In this document: positions 1 through 13,708 of the stretch, piece after piece
How the letters are laid out: every line of letters starts with the position of its first letter
Numbering within the stretch: position 1 is the first letter of the stretch
DNA from: Urechis unicinctus
Taxonomy: Eukaryota; Annelida; Polychaeta; Xenopneusta; Urechidae
Direction: 5' to 3'
Length of the DNA stretch: 64,000 bases
Assembly (NCBI GenBank): GCA_034190875.2
Contig: CM067344.1
Location: forward strand, 75,529,244 to 75,593,243
Program-made: the position numbers and the translations under genes
The notes under the pieces: generated by a model
The model's database searches: none
Seen by the model: only the letters and a program-made list of their open reading frames with translations
Told to the model about the DNA's origin: nothing

Positions 1-3000
1 TGTGATCCTAGATGAACCTGTGTAAACGCAACCAATTTAGCACAAATAAATGTTTCGAGCCAACAGAACTTACATATTGGTGACGTTGAGTATGTATTGT
101 ATAACAAAAATGTGGATTGCCATATTGCAATACAATAAGAATTGTGTTCTCGACCTCGTGCAAAGTGCCAGAAATTTGGAATTTATTCGATAAACGTAAT
201 GTGCGACGCAATAAACAGTGTGTCATTTCGAGATGCACTTACTAGCGTTTATTTGGCATAGATTAATAAGTCATCTGTTGTCCACATTACCGTTTAGCCC
301 ATTCGTGCGAGGTGGTGCTGATGCTCAGGTAAACATGCCTACAACTAATTAAAGTTCCAGACAGGTCAGTGAGCGGGTTGTGTTACTTGTATGTTTCCGG
401 CTGAGGCACTGCAGTAGGTGTAGGGTATCAATCAATTAGTGAAGAGGAGCTGGTGCTGATCACAAGATTTATAGATTGCAGACTTGGTCCGACTCGGTTG
501 TCGATGTTGAGCACATAGTGGAGCAAGTAATGCTGTTTGAGAAATGGTGTCGCAATTATTTGGCCGGACATGGCGCATGGTCAGATCATATTAATGCAAG
601 CTGATGCAGCGGTCTTATGTTTTGTTGGAACGCGAATTGGTCTTATTTTTGAAAATGGAAAGTAATTAATTACACTTCGGTCGGCGCTGTCCATTCTATT
701 TCATTCGTTAAAGGGACATAGAGCGTCGTTATCATTATCTGGCAGGCCGTTTGCACATATCTGTAACGATAATGACATTATATGTGAGCCTTGTTCGTTT
801 ACACAGAGCACATACTTTTGACTGTCCTCAATACGGTTAACGAATGGGATTTACCAGAGCCATCATATATTTCTCCCAAAAGCACATGCAGGAATTTCAA
901 TTGACGTATAATGCTATGGTTATTGTGGATATACATCCAGCGAAGTTAAATAACTGTCAGGTACTAAATCATAGGACGATAAACGATAGGATGGCTGCCT
1001 TGACAATAGCATTTTGTCGAGATTAGCATTTACCGCTTTGTAGCCAATCAAGAAGGATGTATCAATCTAAACTTTAACAATAGTTCAACCATGTTGGCAA
1101 TTCATTCTAATTTTGATAAATTGGAATCTGGCGTGTAAAACTGATATGCACATTCTCCTATACATTTTACTGATTTTACTGATCGTTATAAACACAAAAT
1201 ACATTCGGTTTGTAAAACCACAACCAGGCAATGAATGCATCAGTATTGATATGCTTTTATTCAGCTTTATTTACACACGTCACATTGCATTATGTGTGGA
1301 GTCTTTAGATAGTACACAGATCTCGACAGGTATTTCAGGCTGTGGCCAGCATCTGTAATTAAATGCTACTCAATCAAATGCATAATAAAAATCACACTTT
1401 CAAAATAAATGTTTTAGTGAAATTCTGTTAGCTAAATTATATCTCCCTTTTATCGGCCTTCATATACCACACCGACGAACCTACCTTATTCACTTTGCAT
1501 CTGTAATCAAATGAGTCGATTTTTAAAACTCACCATGAATTTGTTTCACAAAAGCTCCATCCTTATATGTACTTAGGCTTGAACGATAATAAGAGTCTAT
1601 GCTATAAACTATCTTAAAAATAGATGGATGCAGTTTTGTGCTAAAAAACCTAAAAACAGTCATAACAGATGCTGCTGAATTAAGTGTACCTCAAACGATA
1701 TAAAATATATTACTGGTAGTGTCAATTATGTGAGTAAAATATTGCATAGGGACTTCACCCTAAACCTAAACAATTCAAAAGTATAAAAGTAATGTAATGT
1801 ACACCCTGTGTAACTTCTATTCTCAGTGTTGTGCTGTGATTATCAGCTATAGGTAACTGAAATCTACTAGTTGCTAATTTTGAAGTATGTGACAAACATT
1901 AATAAAGTGGGCGAGTCCATCCCGATTCTGCAGGAATCTATTAGTTGGGAGTGAGACACCTTTAAGTGTCTTTTGCATTCGTCTCTATCATCGTTCTTTT
2001 CTTATAAACACTGTCGGCAGCAATTATTGCTATTCATAAGGGTATGGTATTTTGTATACATCAGACCGAATACAAGTTTCATCTCGTTTTGACATACTAA
2101 ACTCTGCAATGACATGATTTATGTCGAAAAATATGTCATCCAGTGTCGCCTTCACAAGTTTTCTTATCGTTTACAATCATCAAGCTTGTCTATATATTTC
2201 CCTTGCACACCACACAAGATAATGATCATACAAGCAAGATCAAGACACAGCCTTCAGGGCAGCAAACTGTGCGCTGTACAGGATGTTTAGGACTAAAGTG
2301 TATTTATAACTAAGTGTTATAAGTGTATTTCAACAAAAAATCTATTATCGCAATATATTTAGTATCCATTTAGCAATAAAAAAAAACATAACCGCTATAT
2401 TCATTTTTTCCCGTTTTAATGCAAAAAACTAAAGCTGTGTTTTACATGATGGTGCGCCGACCATCAAAAGAGGAATAGCTATGATTTGTGTGCAGCATGC
2501 CAAACCTGACTGTACACACTGGCATGGAATAAGCCCGAACCGCTGCCTTTATATGGCTCTAATTTCGTCATGGGAACAGAGAGTGCCCTGTATTGCGTGA
2601 TAAGCTCCACTTGCATTGGATCTGTGACTATCAACATCGGTCATCTTCCGGAGCCATTGATGTGGCTCATATTTACAGCGTTTGTATAGCATCAATAAGC
2701 AACACCAAGTTCAATCTTGTGATTGCCGACCGTCGCGCAGTGAGGGAGATATGAATCCAAACCACTTATACTGACGTTTCCTATGCAGCCGTTACTAATC
2801 ATGCCGTGAAACAAATAATGCACCGTGTGTCTGATGGCTCCACATGGTGTTTCATTAAGCCTTTGTTTAGTTGCTTAATTGAAAGCAATTTAGATATTCA
2901 GTAAAACTGAAACGTCTATTAGCCCAAGGGAATTCCAGGAATCTGCCATCTCTGAACGCAGTTCGAATGGCTTAGTGATTTGGTACGGCATTTGTAGATA

Positions 3001-5037
3001 GGGATACATGATGCCTTTGCGCAATTGGTGTGATTTAGCATTGCGGTATCGGCAGCCTTTGCTATAAAACTACTGAATGCTTGAGAGCACAGTATCGTCT
3101 TGTGCCACAAAGATTATGTTAATTCTGCTCTCAAATTGTTATGGTTGAGTGGTCCAACAGAAATAACTAGGCGAGGATCGATGGTGGCCGACTTAAATTG
3201 ATTGTTTGCCGTTCTGAAAAGGAAAGAGATTTATTAATACAAAATGATGTTTACTCTGATTTGAGCTCAACCTCATTTTCATTCAAAGATGCCAAAAGAT
3301 GGACGTCATTGCTGAACTATCGGAGCTCAATCACAATCATAAATGCTTCTCAATGCCAAACGCATATATCCCTGTCCCAAATGATATATAGCCGGCCATG
3401 CGTTACCTTTCGGAAGCAATATATGTCATGCACCCAAACTGTGCATTAGCGAGCATGAAAGCAACATAAAGGCAGTATAATTCCGGGCCCGGTTTATCGC
3501 TTTGAAGCACTAATGAACAGTATGTTTGCTTTTCCTATTTTGGTCGACAAGACGCATCTCACATTAGCGTCAATTAATATTCAATCGGCTATCATAGTTG
3601 ACTGTATAACAGTTAATGCCCGACAACCAGCGTTGTGTCTTTCAAAAATAAAATTAATCAGTGAGAATATGGCGACGAATGAAAATTGCCCCATTTTGTA
3701 GCAGCCTTACAAACACGTGACAGCAATATATAGCCACTGGGTAATATAGTATGCAATATAGGCTTTATTCGGGAGCCGAGGCTAGAAAAGCGCGCCGTCC
3801 AATTACCACCGTGATGAGAATATATTCAGCCCATTCGTCGCTGTTGCGGGGTAGGCATGCATGTCTAATACAGCCGATTTAATTTTATTACAGTATTTTG
3901 TTTTCTCAAGCAAACGTTGATCAAGGTGCCCGATTTCCCAGGCGTGTTTGTAGGGTACAATAATCAATTAAGTCTCGTAATTTCGTAAAATGCGATTGGT
4001 ATTGTTCATGATGAACCGATTATAAAATATGAACCCGTTTTCAGCGCAAAGACTTTGGCTTTCTTACCCAAAGTTAAGGAATGTATAGAATAAATCACCA
4101 ACAATTTAAACACGTTTCGAATGTCGTTTAAACTGCTTTCGAATGTCGGTGTATGTACAACTTGCTTAGTGATGGTTGTAGGTATTTCACTTATTATTGA
4201 GCTTGTGTACTTGTATCCCGTCATTACAATGCTTGCCGCAAAACAGTTATTTCATTATTCGTTATGTTTGAGCTTCGTTGTATATGTGTATATCGTATGT
4301 CATTCTACAATGTTATAATACTGGTCATGAGACAATAAAAAGGCATGGTGTTAAGAAAGATCAATTAAGTCAAATATCAACTTATTATTGCTCAGGAACG
4401 ATGCGCTTTCCTTCAACTCTGTTTGATAAAACCAAACAAGCGTAAAACTATTTTGTACAAAATGCAAAATTACTCCGTCACAACTAATCCGCTCACATTT
4501 CCGCTGAACTAGCTCCCATGGTGAATGCGTGTTTTTTCAGCCAGTTATGTGGTATGTGTGAATACCCACCTATGTTCATGACTCTCATTCACTCTTTGAC
4601 ATCGGTTTAGCGGGGGTCAAGTCACGCACAACTGGTTATACAGACCGAGGGGAAATTACCCGGGATCAATGTTCGGTCTGGTCATGCGTCTTTCATAATG
4701 GCAAGGAAATAACGCGATGTATGACTGTATGACATTGAAGCATAAAATTGATGAAAGTCATTTACTGATCCGATTCAGCGTCGTTGAGATGCAATCTTAT
4801 TCGATTCACGGACAAAACGATCTACTTCGGTGTGGTTAAATTAAGAATAAAGGAAGTGTATCATGGTATTCACAAAATCAGAATCGGCAACTTCAAAATA
4901 GAGCGTCCTGTTAAGTAACGGATAGGCTCATATGTATGTGCAAAAAAGAAACAGTATTCTTTGGCGTCAGTGTTTGTTGTTGGCTTTCAAATTTAATTAC
5001 CCAGGTGGACATTTAACGTTGGCATGGTCAACAAAAC

Positions 5038-5099
5038 AGCAGGAGATTGCCTTATTGAATCATATATCAATTATAATGGCAGCGCTTGAGTTGAGATTA
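5038..5099 (+). repeat. Dispersed repeat, plus-oriented copy
   Basis: About 62 bp that resembles the reverse complement of 8,858-8,920 at roughly three quarters identity by eye. Both copies contain CAGCAGGAG near one end and GAGTTGAGATTA at the other. The similarity also shows in the conceptual translations, but that follows from the DNA match and does not imply coding. Probably two remnants of one old mobile element. Confidence 0.5.
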
Positions 5100-8000
5100 T
5101 ACCTTTATTACTTCGGCTTGATGAACAGTTGATGCATCATACAATCATTATTATATTTTTACGAAGATAAAACGTGGCTTATATGATTTTAAATGGTATA
5201 CAATCAATCAATCAAGAATCGGCCTTCGTTGACGTCAGTATGGAATATTTCTTGTTGTTGAAGTGGGGTAAGTTAGTGACCTGTCGGTCAGAGCACCAGA
5301 ACGATATATAGCGCTCATCAAATGTATGATATTCTCAGTATAAGGTAATAAGGTTCAGTTTTAAATGCTTTCATCAAGACCGGTATTTGGATCTGTATAT
5401 ATATATATATATGATATATATTGTCCGTCAGTAATAATAAAACGTAACAAATGCATACCGACAACGTATTGTCCGGGGGTCGATATCGCTCTACATTGGC
5501 ATTGCATAACACTCCAATCGGCGAGTTTATCAATCTATTGGTGACGATGATTTGATGTTTGCTATTGGTTGCAGCGGAGCTGGATGACAAATTGACTCGA
5601 ATGCGGTTCCGTTGCCCATGGTGATTCAACTGCAGCAGCGAATGTGTTAATTGCTTTTGTTTGTAAGGTTTCATAGCAATTGCGGAAATGCATACAATAC
5701 GCTAAAACATTGAGGTTATGCGAATAAATCGTGGTTGATTACAGACCATTATCTTTTAAGCAAAATCAAATCTCATGAAGCTGTTGTCGCTTACATGTCT
5801 TTGGATTAGCGTATTACGCCAACGATGTATCCCGACAGCAATACTGGAGGGTTAGCCTTTGCTGTGGATATGTGTCGACAGAGCAGAGGTCTGATGTACC
5901 CGACATAATCTCATAACTCTTTGTTTGGATTACTAAACAAATGATTATGGTCGTGTCGAAGCATTGGAATAAAGCTAACACTGGTTTAATAATTTTTTGA
6001 AGAGTTTTAAAAGTAGCATTTGATAATGGCGAAAAAAAAAATGTACATATGCAGCTTTCGCGAGTTGCACGAATATTCTCGATGAAAATGAGAACCTACC
6101 GGTATTATGTTATGGTTCATATTACCCAACAGCTGGAAATACTTGTTGTGCATTTTTTGCCGACCCTGTGTCAATGAGACACTGCAAAGAGCGAATATAT
6201 TAATTAACTAGGTACCGCTGATGTCGCTTGGCAGTAATCATGGCATTGATTGTACTGGGGGTCTGCCACAGATGCAAGATCAAGCGCCCTTCAGAATCTG
6301 CGTGCAAAATAAATGAAAGAACTCATTTCCTCGAAATAGAATCTAGCAATATGCTACGACGTAGGAACAGCATGTCCTCACGATTTGTGTATAATGCAAG
6401 CAGTATCTAAAAGTCATCGCAAAACATCAGTTGCAAAGATAATTCTATCCAAAACCAAGAACAAACAACTCTCCATGGCACCTGACGACAATTTGTGCTT
6501 CCACCATCGCATTCTTTCATGATCCATTCAACTGCAATAAATATATCAGCATCACTGCTAAGAATGTGATTAAAAATGTGCACTAAGACGATGGAAGTGG
6601 TTTCAAAAAACGGAGCTGGTGCGGCCTATAAGACCAAGCTAGACCATACAACCTTTTCAAAATCAGTTTGAGTTTGGTTGGATGCATATCTTCAATTATC
6701 ATTGTAGTCCAGTAAACGTGGTTGTGCCTCAACATCCACATGGTATTATGAGAAGCAGTCATATTTCCTCAAAAAAGGTAGGTTTAGTGTAGCTTGCGTT
6801 ACCTGTGTTAGCCTGGTATAAAGTATAAATGGTGAACCACGAAATCCGATGTGTAATGATACTTTGTCATATCGATCCTAAAAACCACGTGGCATTCTCT
6901 GATTGATTCGGAGCCGTGAAAGCCTCGACCAATCAGATGACTTTCAAGACGCCGACCCCGAGACGTCAGATCAACAATCGCATGTGCTTTTGTTGATTGC
7001 ATAGTATCGTCGCCTGATGACGGCATTGTATTTCATGTAATTTTATAATTCCCGAAAAGCTTAGCGGAGCTATAAACTCTATGCTCAAAATTTTCACATG
7101 TCCCTGGCCAGCCAATTTTTTTAAAGTCTGCCCCCGGCCAGTTCCTCGCTGTTGAAGGTTGGTGATGATCTAATGTCACAATCTACATTGAGGATCGAAA
7201 ATAGAAAACGGCGCGGACGCTGTGAAAGACGAACTGTTTTACGATGGGACTACCCGAACAATTTATCAAGTTGACATTATTTCATATTGTAGTTGTTATT
7301 TTCGCTATATTTAAGCCTGTGTTCGACGTGTTTTGGCAGCAGAAAGGCTCTGTGAAACGACATTATTTCCGCTCTCATCAATCGCAATGACGCCAGCCTA
7401 GTATTCGCATGTGCTTCTGGTATATCACGGTAAAGACACCAAACGATTGCAGTGTATTATAGTTGGCGAAGTGATCGCCACAGAGCCACTCAAAGTGAGC
7501 CCTCTTAGCGAAGCTATACACTCTTTGTTGCTAGAAAGTGGAAGTGTCAGACACTCACATTGCCAACAGAGTATGTCCATTAATGGCGAATGCAAAATGG
7601 CGTAAATATGTCGGCGGAATTTGAATATGAAATATTTTATAAAATTCATGGCCACTTTTTTTGAATTTTATACAACTTTGTTATTCAGCGAGTTGAGCGA
7701 CACCATTTTAATTCCGGCATATTTAAGTAATACTAACAAATCAATTATCGGAGAGGCGTACAATTTAATTGAGTCCAATCCTTTCTGATAATCTCGAAGC
7801 CTAAAAATTGTATCTGCCACCCCTCGATGACACACTCTCGACTTACGTAAGTCATGTCACGTCTAAAACGAAATGCTCCCCGAGTGAGGATGGGCGGTGT
7901 CCTTTTATACTATTAAAACGTAGTCGGTTTAAACGTAATATGGGTCATGTTAACTGGACACAGTGGTCGGATAATGTCATATACTTCAAGATTTAAGTCA

Positions 8001-8857
8001 GTCTAGGTAAGGTAGTAGAGAGTTTCAGGGATTTCAATCAAATACGTCACATCACACGAACATTTGTTATGGCTTCAGTCGTTCTTCACTATTTGAAAAT
8101 GACAAAAATCACACAAGATGTCCGCGCGAGATGCCAAACGGCAATTAAACGAATATAAACGTCTTTCGCTGATATTAAGCAACTTGCCTGGTGTACCTCT
8201 GGCCTAGCGATTACCGCTACAGGTCATCAGGAGGTCATGAGGCAAGAAGATGGTGCCATGTATCATTACGGTGTGAACTGATAACACTGGAGGAGAGGGA
8301 CGTGCGGTTTACACGCCGTGACATAATATGGCACAGTGTGATCTGTGTCAGAGGAAATATTAACAGTAGTCACCCATTAAAGTTGTTGTTCCATATGGTT
8401 CAGATTACTTTGTCTTGCCGAGGTTTGATGAACCGTGCGGAACACTACTGACATAAAATGTTAGTTTTTTACTTTGTATAACTACTACATGTAACAAGAT
8501 GATTTAAATCCTTGTCAAAAGCGACATGCTACAACCCTTGCATTGTCATGTCGGACGAGCTATATGCCATGCTCTCCCTTTGCAGATGGACATGCATTCA
8601 ATCTACCGAACAAAGAAGCAAAATATAATGGCTTTCTATCATTTTATCTGTGCAATAACGCGTACTTCAGCAGTGATGGACATATAGTTTGCTTTTCCCC
8701 ATTCGGTCAGCAATACATATCCCGTATTGTCGTCAATGAAAATGAAATTGGCAATATCTAATGATTTAAAGTCATGAGACACGTTTAATCATTGCGAGGT
8801 TACATCAAAAGGAATGAGAAGGTATCAAATACTCGCGGAGCCGGAGCAATCGAGGCT

Positions 8858-8920
8858 TAATCTCAACTCATAACTTGGCAATGTAATTGACATGTGATTC
8901 AATAACCGAACCTCCTGCTG
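8858..8920 (-). repeat. Dispersed repeat, minus-oriented copy
   Basis: Inverted partner of 5,038-5,099, with the same end motifs on the opposite strand. No terminal inverted repeats or target-site duplications are visible around either copy, so the element class cannot be named. Confidence 0.5.
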
Positions 8921-10410
8921 CCTGGTTACTGGTGCGGAGGTGCTGCTGTAAACTGAGATATGTGTGCAAGCAGAGCTTAGCGATAAGAACACGGCGCAAC
9001 CATTAGCACAAGCAATATTCACTAATGCAACGCAACGATTATCCTCCAACAATGCCGACGGTACAACCCGCCGCCTAAATGTAATGATACTTAGCCGATT
9101 TGATTTATGCATGCAGATGATCTCCTGACACCTCGATGTATCTACTACGTCCCACAATTGGCTCCTTCATAGCTTTTGAATTCTATGCAAGTGCAATAAT
9201 AAAGACGAGAGGTGATTGAGTGAACTAAAACGATCCTTAAGCACCAATAGTGTATTAAGGCGCTTGCAAAGTACGTCTCCTTGAGAAGCATATTACCCAG
9301 TACAGCTAGCCATGCTCTCTAACAGATTTTCGCTGATGCCCCTGCACATGGCCTTGTTCAACCACCCCTGACATCAATCCATGCTGATTGGAACTTCTTA
9401 ATGATGGTAATACAATACGATAGCAGATTCAATTATCTCTACCTGTTCTATATTAAGCTTGTTGTTAGTTTGATAAGAGAATTTGAATGCAAGTGGATAT
9501 GAGCACGAATCTTCATAAACCTACCAGCCCCAGCAATGACATACTATTTTAAAGAAGCCGAACAACCTCCTGTTACCGTACATTCCGAGCTTACTACTCA
9601 TTATTTCAGGGCACAGCGCTTTGACTCAAAGAGAAGTAAACGTAATGAGTGTTGTAAGTGCCCCTTGGTGACAAATCCTTAGGCTACTCTGGGGGTCAAC
9701 CATTTTGCTGCTAGCAATGTTTGGCATCCAGTACCGTAATGGGTCATAAGGTTATGTTGTACGTCGTTAAGCCGGTAGCGTGCCACGATATATCGTCTAA
9801 ACTCACCTTAAAAGTATGGTGTGTTGTCGGTTTATGTATAAATGCAAACTACGTCCTCCTGTAAGGGAGGTCTCCACTTTCACCATGCCATTCGGCACGG
9901 TATGATAGGTGAATGCTACTTCTCTCGCTTGGTCAATCCATCAACTGGCTTGACATCAGCGTTGTTTGCGACTATCAACACGGAATATACTTCAGCACGG
10001 GATTCATCCTCTAATTTTGTGCCATGCATAGAAGACAATGATTGAGTGGATGCTTTGATATACCTTAACCTCTCTCGAACTCGCATTTACCTTTTGTACA
10101 ACTCAGTTTCTTGCATGATGTGACACGTGAGATGACTATGTGGTATCACTTAAGGAATGATAATCGATTTAAGATGATTGGTGATGAACCGTCCTTGTTT
10201 GAGGATCATGGACGAAAATAGCAAAGTATTCACAGTTATCTCACATGAAATAGAGTAAGAATGAAACACAACTCATGTCTATCATATAAACCTGGCAGCC
10301 ACAAACAACAATGATGAATGACTGGAGGTACGCTATCTTCTTAGGGCTGAGAGTTTGGATAAGTAGCCATTAGTCACCCAGGCACATCTGTTTGGTCTTC
10401 GCAATATGAG

Positions 10411-10735
10411 TTATGACATATGGTTTGTATAATAGTGTCTATATGTGAGGAGGAGCTGTCTGTATCATTAACTGCATCACCTGTCATTGCCTTGCGCACC
10501 AACATCATTAATTGGACGTGATTTGCAATAACCGTGTGTATACAGGTGTAAGTTACGTAGACCACATCAATAATAACTGTTAAACTACGTTGAACATCTG
10601 TTAAGCTATCAGAATACAACCGATGTTTACAAGATTCTGTCAGCAACTGCACACACTGCACAGTGTTAACAAGCGTATCCTGTGATGCTATTGAGTGACA
10701 ATAAATAACACCCAGCATCAGTGCATGCTTTTACC
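10411..10735 (+). repeat. Dispersed direct repeat, copy 1
   Basis: About 325 bp that aligns co-linearly with 19,932-20,236. It begins at a shared ATGACATATGGTTT-like start, passes through shared GTGTCTATATGTGAGGA-like and ATACAGGTGTRAGTT-like blocks, and ends near CAGCATCAGTGC. The small indels and substitutions indicate an old copy. The 114-codon minus-strand frame over it is not conserved in the other copy, so it is not treated as a gene. Confidence 0.6.
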
Positions 10736-13668
10736 ATAAACTACACATCATCGCTAATATTGATTAGCTTTGGGGCGACAATATTAATCATAGAAAAGTT
10801 TGAGAGGTGCTTTCATATTGTTCTACATTTCGATCGATAGATAATGAACGAGTTGTTTATATTAAGATGTCTACTATCAGGCATTTTGTTGGAGCATTCA
10901 GACATGACGTACAATATAAATCACTAACTGGTCAGCAGATGAGACACAAGAAGCCTTAAAGATACATATTAATGATGAACGGTCTGGAAAGAAAAATGGA
11001 AGAGGTCTTTCTATAAGAAGCAATGCAAAACCTCAAACAATGTCACACAATAAACGCCACCAGTCAGGTTGGCTTACTCCGGACCGATACTCGAATGTGG
11101 TTGGAATCAAATGACTACATGATCAACAATCAGACGGAAGGATATATGCACAGAGTTAACGCTATCCTAATCATTCAGAGTGGAGAGTTCCAGTACCATT
11201 CATGTTTTTATATGTTTCATCCACCACCCCGAGGTCACATCACACACCTTAATGTTAAACCTGTCACGTTTATATAGCTAGATATAATGCACAGAAGTCA
11301 ATATATTTCTCTTCAAACAGCAAAAAAGGGTTTCATTATTATTGCTAACTGTTACAATTTGTGCATTCAAAACATACGGCCTGACTCTCAATAGGACTCC
11401 CATTGACATTGGGTATCCCCTGTGAGGCAATCTTAACGGCTATGCTTACAACACGCAATATAAGACAACTTTGTTTTGCCGGGAATTGTGAGTTGAAGTC
11501 ACAAAGGAGACCAAGCGTAACATGGGATCCAGACAAGGAAACAAACACCTAGGACGCTGTCGTTTTGGTAATGTTTTCCCAATATTATGTCATAATTAAC
11601 AAACAAATAAAGCATGCATACAAGACTTCTTTGGATACAAGCCGAGTCAAATACCACCAGATACAAGTGGATGCTGTATACAGCGTCGTGCCACTCCGTA
11701 GATGACTATATATGTTTCTACACTGGGGATAGAGGAGGTGGAGCTGTGTGTAGAATGGATAGAGTGGACTTCCCCTATGCAACACATGCGCGACAATATG
11801 GTGGTTAAAACAAATAACAAAACAGCCATACAAGAGCACTTCATCCACTTCTATTTGAAATGTATGGATGAAACTTGCAAATCATCACGATCAGTTATTG
11901 AACAGAACGAGAACTTTATTGACTTTTTAGCTTGATTGCCATCTGACACGTTCATGGCTCTAATCTAATCTGTTTCAAGTTATGAATAACAAGGGGTCCA
12001 GCTAGCCACATTTGTTTAGCCATTAATAACAAGGGTCCGCGCTGCTAAAATAAATAGTTCACTGCAAATAGTAGTTAATAAAAGGAATGATAAAGCAAAA
12101 ATATAATTTGTCTATTACTAGCAATGACCTACATACACTATATCGATCGACTAATCACGTCCCACGAGGATAGTTGGACGCCTAATATGGTATATACTGT
12201 ATACATTGAATTAGCAGTCAGAAACCTTTAATCATTATTCACTGCAGTTCTCTGGTGCTTGCCTGCCAGTTGCATTTGTCGGCGTGTGACCCCTCCAAGT
12301 GAGTGTCTCCTTTAAGCCACTGTGGTGACATCCCGGTCGCGAAGGCCTTCAGACGCACACCTGTGTATTTGCCGCACGCTCTGGGGGATACAGGTCTGGT
12401 AAACTAGCGTCCTTGCTGCCAAGCGCCAAACAGTTTGTAAAGAAAGGTCATATCCAAAGGAGGAAAAGGAAGAGGAAACTGGCCAAAAATGGTGTTGCGA
12501 GGTAACAATATTTTATGTCACAAAGAACAATCTAGACGTTTACGATAATACTTTTGGTTCCTATGGATGTATCGTTTGAAAAAATATATAATGTTAATGG
12601 CGGAATATTTTCATGGCGTAAAACAGTGTAATGCCTGAACTACCAAAACACGTTGTGGTGTTATCCATGCAATGAATTAGGTAAACATTGATGATTACTT
12701 TATACGACGCAATGAATGATCCATTCAGTATAAGTATTGAATTGTATTTATTTTGCCTTGACGTTTGGCTGACTGAAATACCTGTTGTGTGGCATCTGAT
12801 CAAACTGTCACTAAATGGCTTAACTGCGATATAACCTATCCGTTTCTTGGAACCAAATATATAGAATCATGTTAAAGGAGTTAATAGCATGGCGAAGAAA
12901 ACGAATGATAGCTCCTCTCAAATTCTGAAATTCGCCACGTGCTGTTACCGTTTTTGATCACAACATTCAGACTGGCAGTAGCCTTTCACACGGTTCGTAC
13001 TTTGGCTTTTGAGTCACTGAATTGTTTATTAGCTGTTTGCCCCAAGGAACTATATTGTTGATCACGCATCTGCAAAATACCACTTTTCTGTGAAGGCTGC
13101 TTTATGCTTTTATGAGTTGAGTATTTATCGTAGAAATACCATGAAGGCGGTGTTGCTGTTATTGACAATATTTCCCCACACTCGCTGGATGTGTTAATTT
13201 CGTCACCATTTATGAAATTGAAAATTTTTGGTTTTACATGGAATTGTCAACATCTTCAGTTTGCATACAATTTATGATTTTTGTTAACGTTGGGTCGACG
13301 TCGGCGGTTTGCACCACCCCTGCCACTCAACCTGTCACAAATAGATCAAGAGGCTTGGAGCTACAAAAGAGCATGTCATTATCCTCTTTGATGTGCTAAT
13401 GAGAGCATGGCCAGCGATTCTGCGTTTCTTAATTGGTGCCAACATTTTGTCGCCTCAATCCATTTTATGGCCGGCACCTTTCTGGTTGTTAATACAGATC
13501 CTCATTACAAACAACAGCATTAGACAGTAATAAATATATCTGATTGTGCATATTACACCTGGAATCACAAATATTTCCCGGACTTATGATTTATGTATGT
13601 TGTTACAGGAAGGTTTATCATAATAAATATATAACTATCAGTGATTAAGCTATTTTGTTGATGTTTTA

Positions 13669-13671
13669 AGG
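13669..13671 (+). other. Predicted 3' splice site of the glycosyltransferase exon
   Basis: A T-rich tract ending TTTTAAG places an AG at 13,669-13,670, just inside the last in-frame upstream stop. Reading from 13,671 adds basic and Cys residues before the hydrophobic anchor, which is the usual layout of a Golgi type II protein. The donor exon was not found. Confidence 0.5.
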
Positions 13672-13708
13672 CTGGCGTAGTCGTGGAATACAAACAACAT
13701 GCTGCTAT

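Larger units (their letters stand above)
1..13670. other. Gene-free AT-rich intergenic region
   Basis: No open frame here reaches 120 codons, shows a recognisable domain, or is flanked by convincing splice sites. The region is AT-rich unique sequence with a short (TA)n near 5,398. It carries one member of an inverted dispersed repeat pair (5,038-5,099 and 8,858-8,920) and one member of a direct pair (10,411-10,735). Small exons of the downstream glycosyltransferase gene could lie toward the right end, but I could not identify one. Confidence 0.6.

Noticed and set aside
8191-8260. tRNA-like A-box (TGGCCTAGCGATTA) suggesting a SINE head
   Set aside because: No proper B-box at the expected spacing and no cloverleaf can be drawn.
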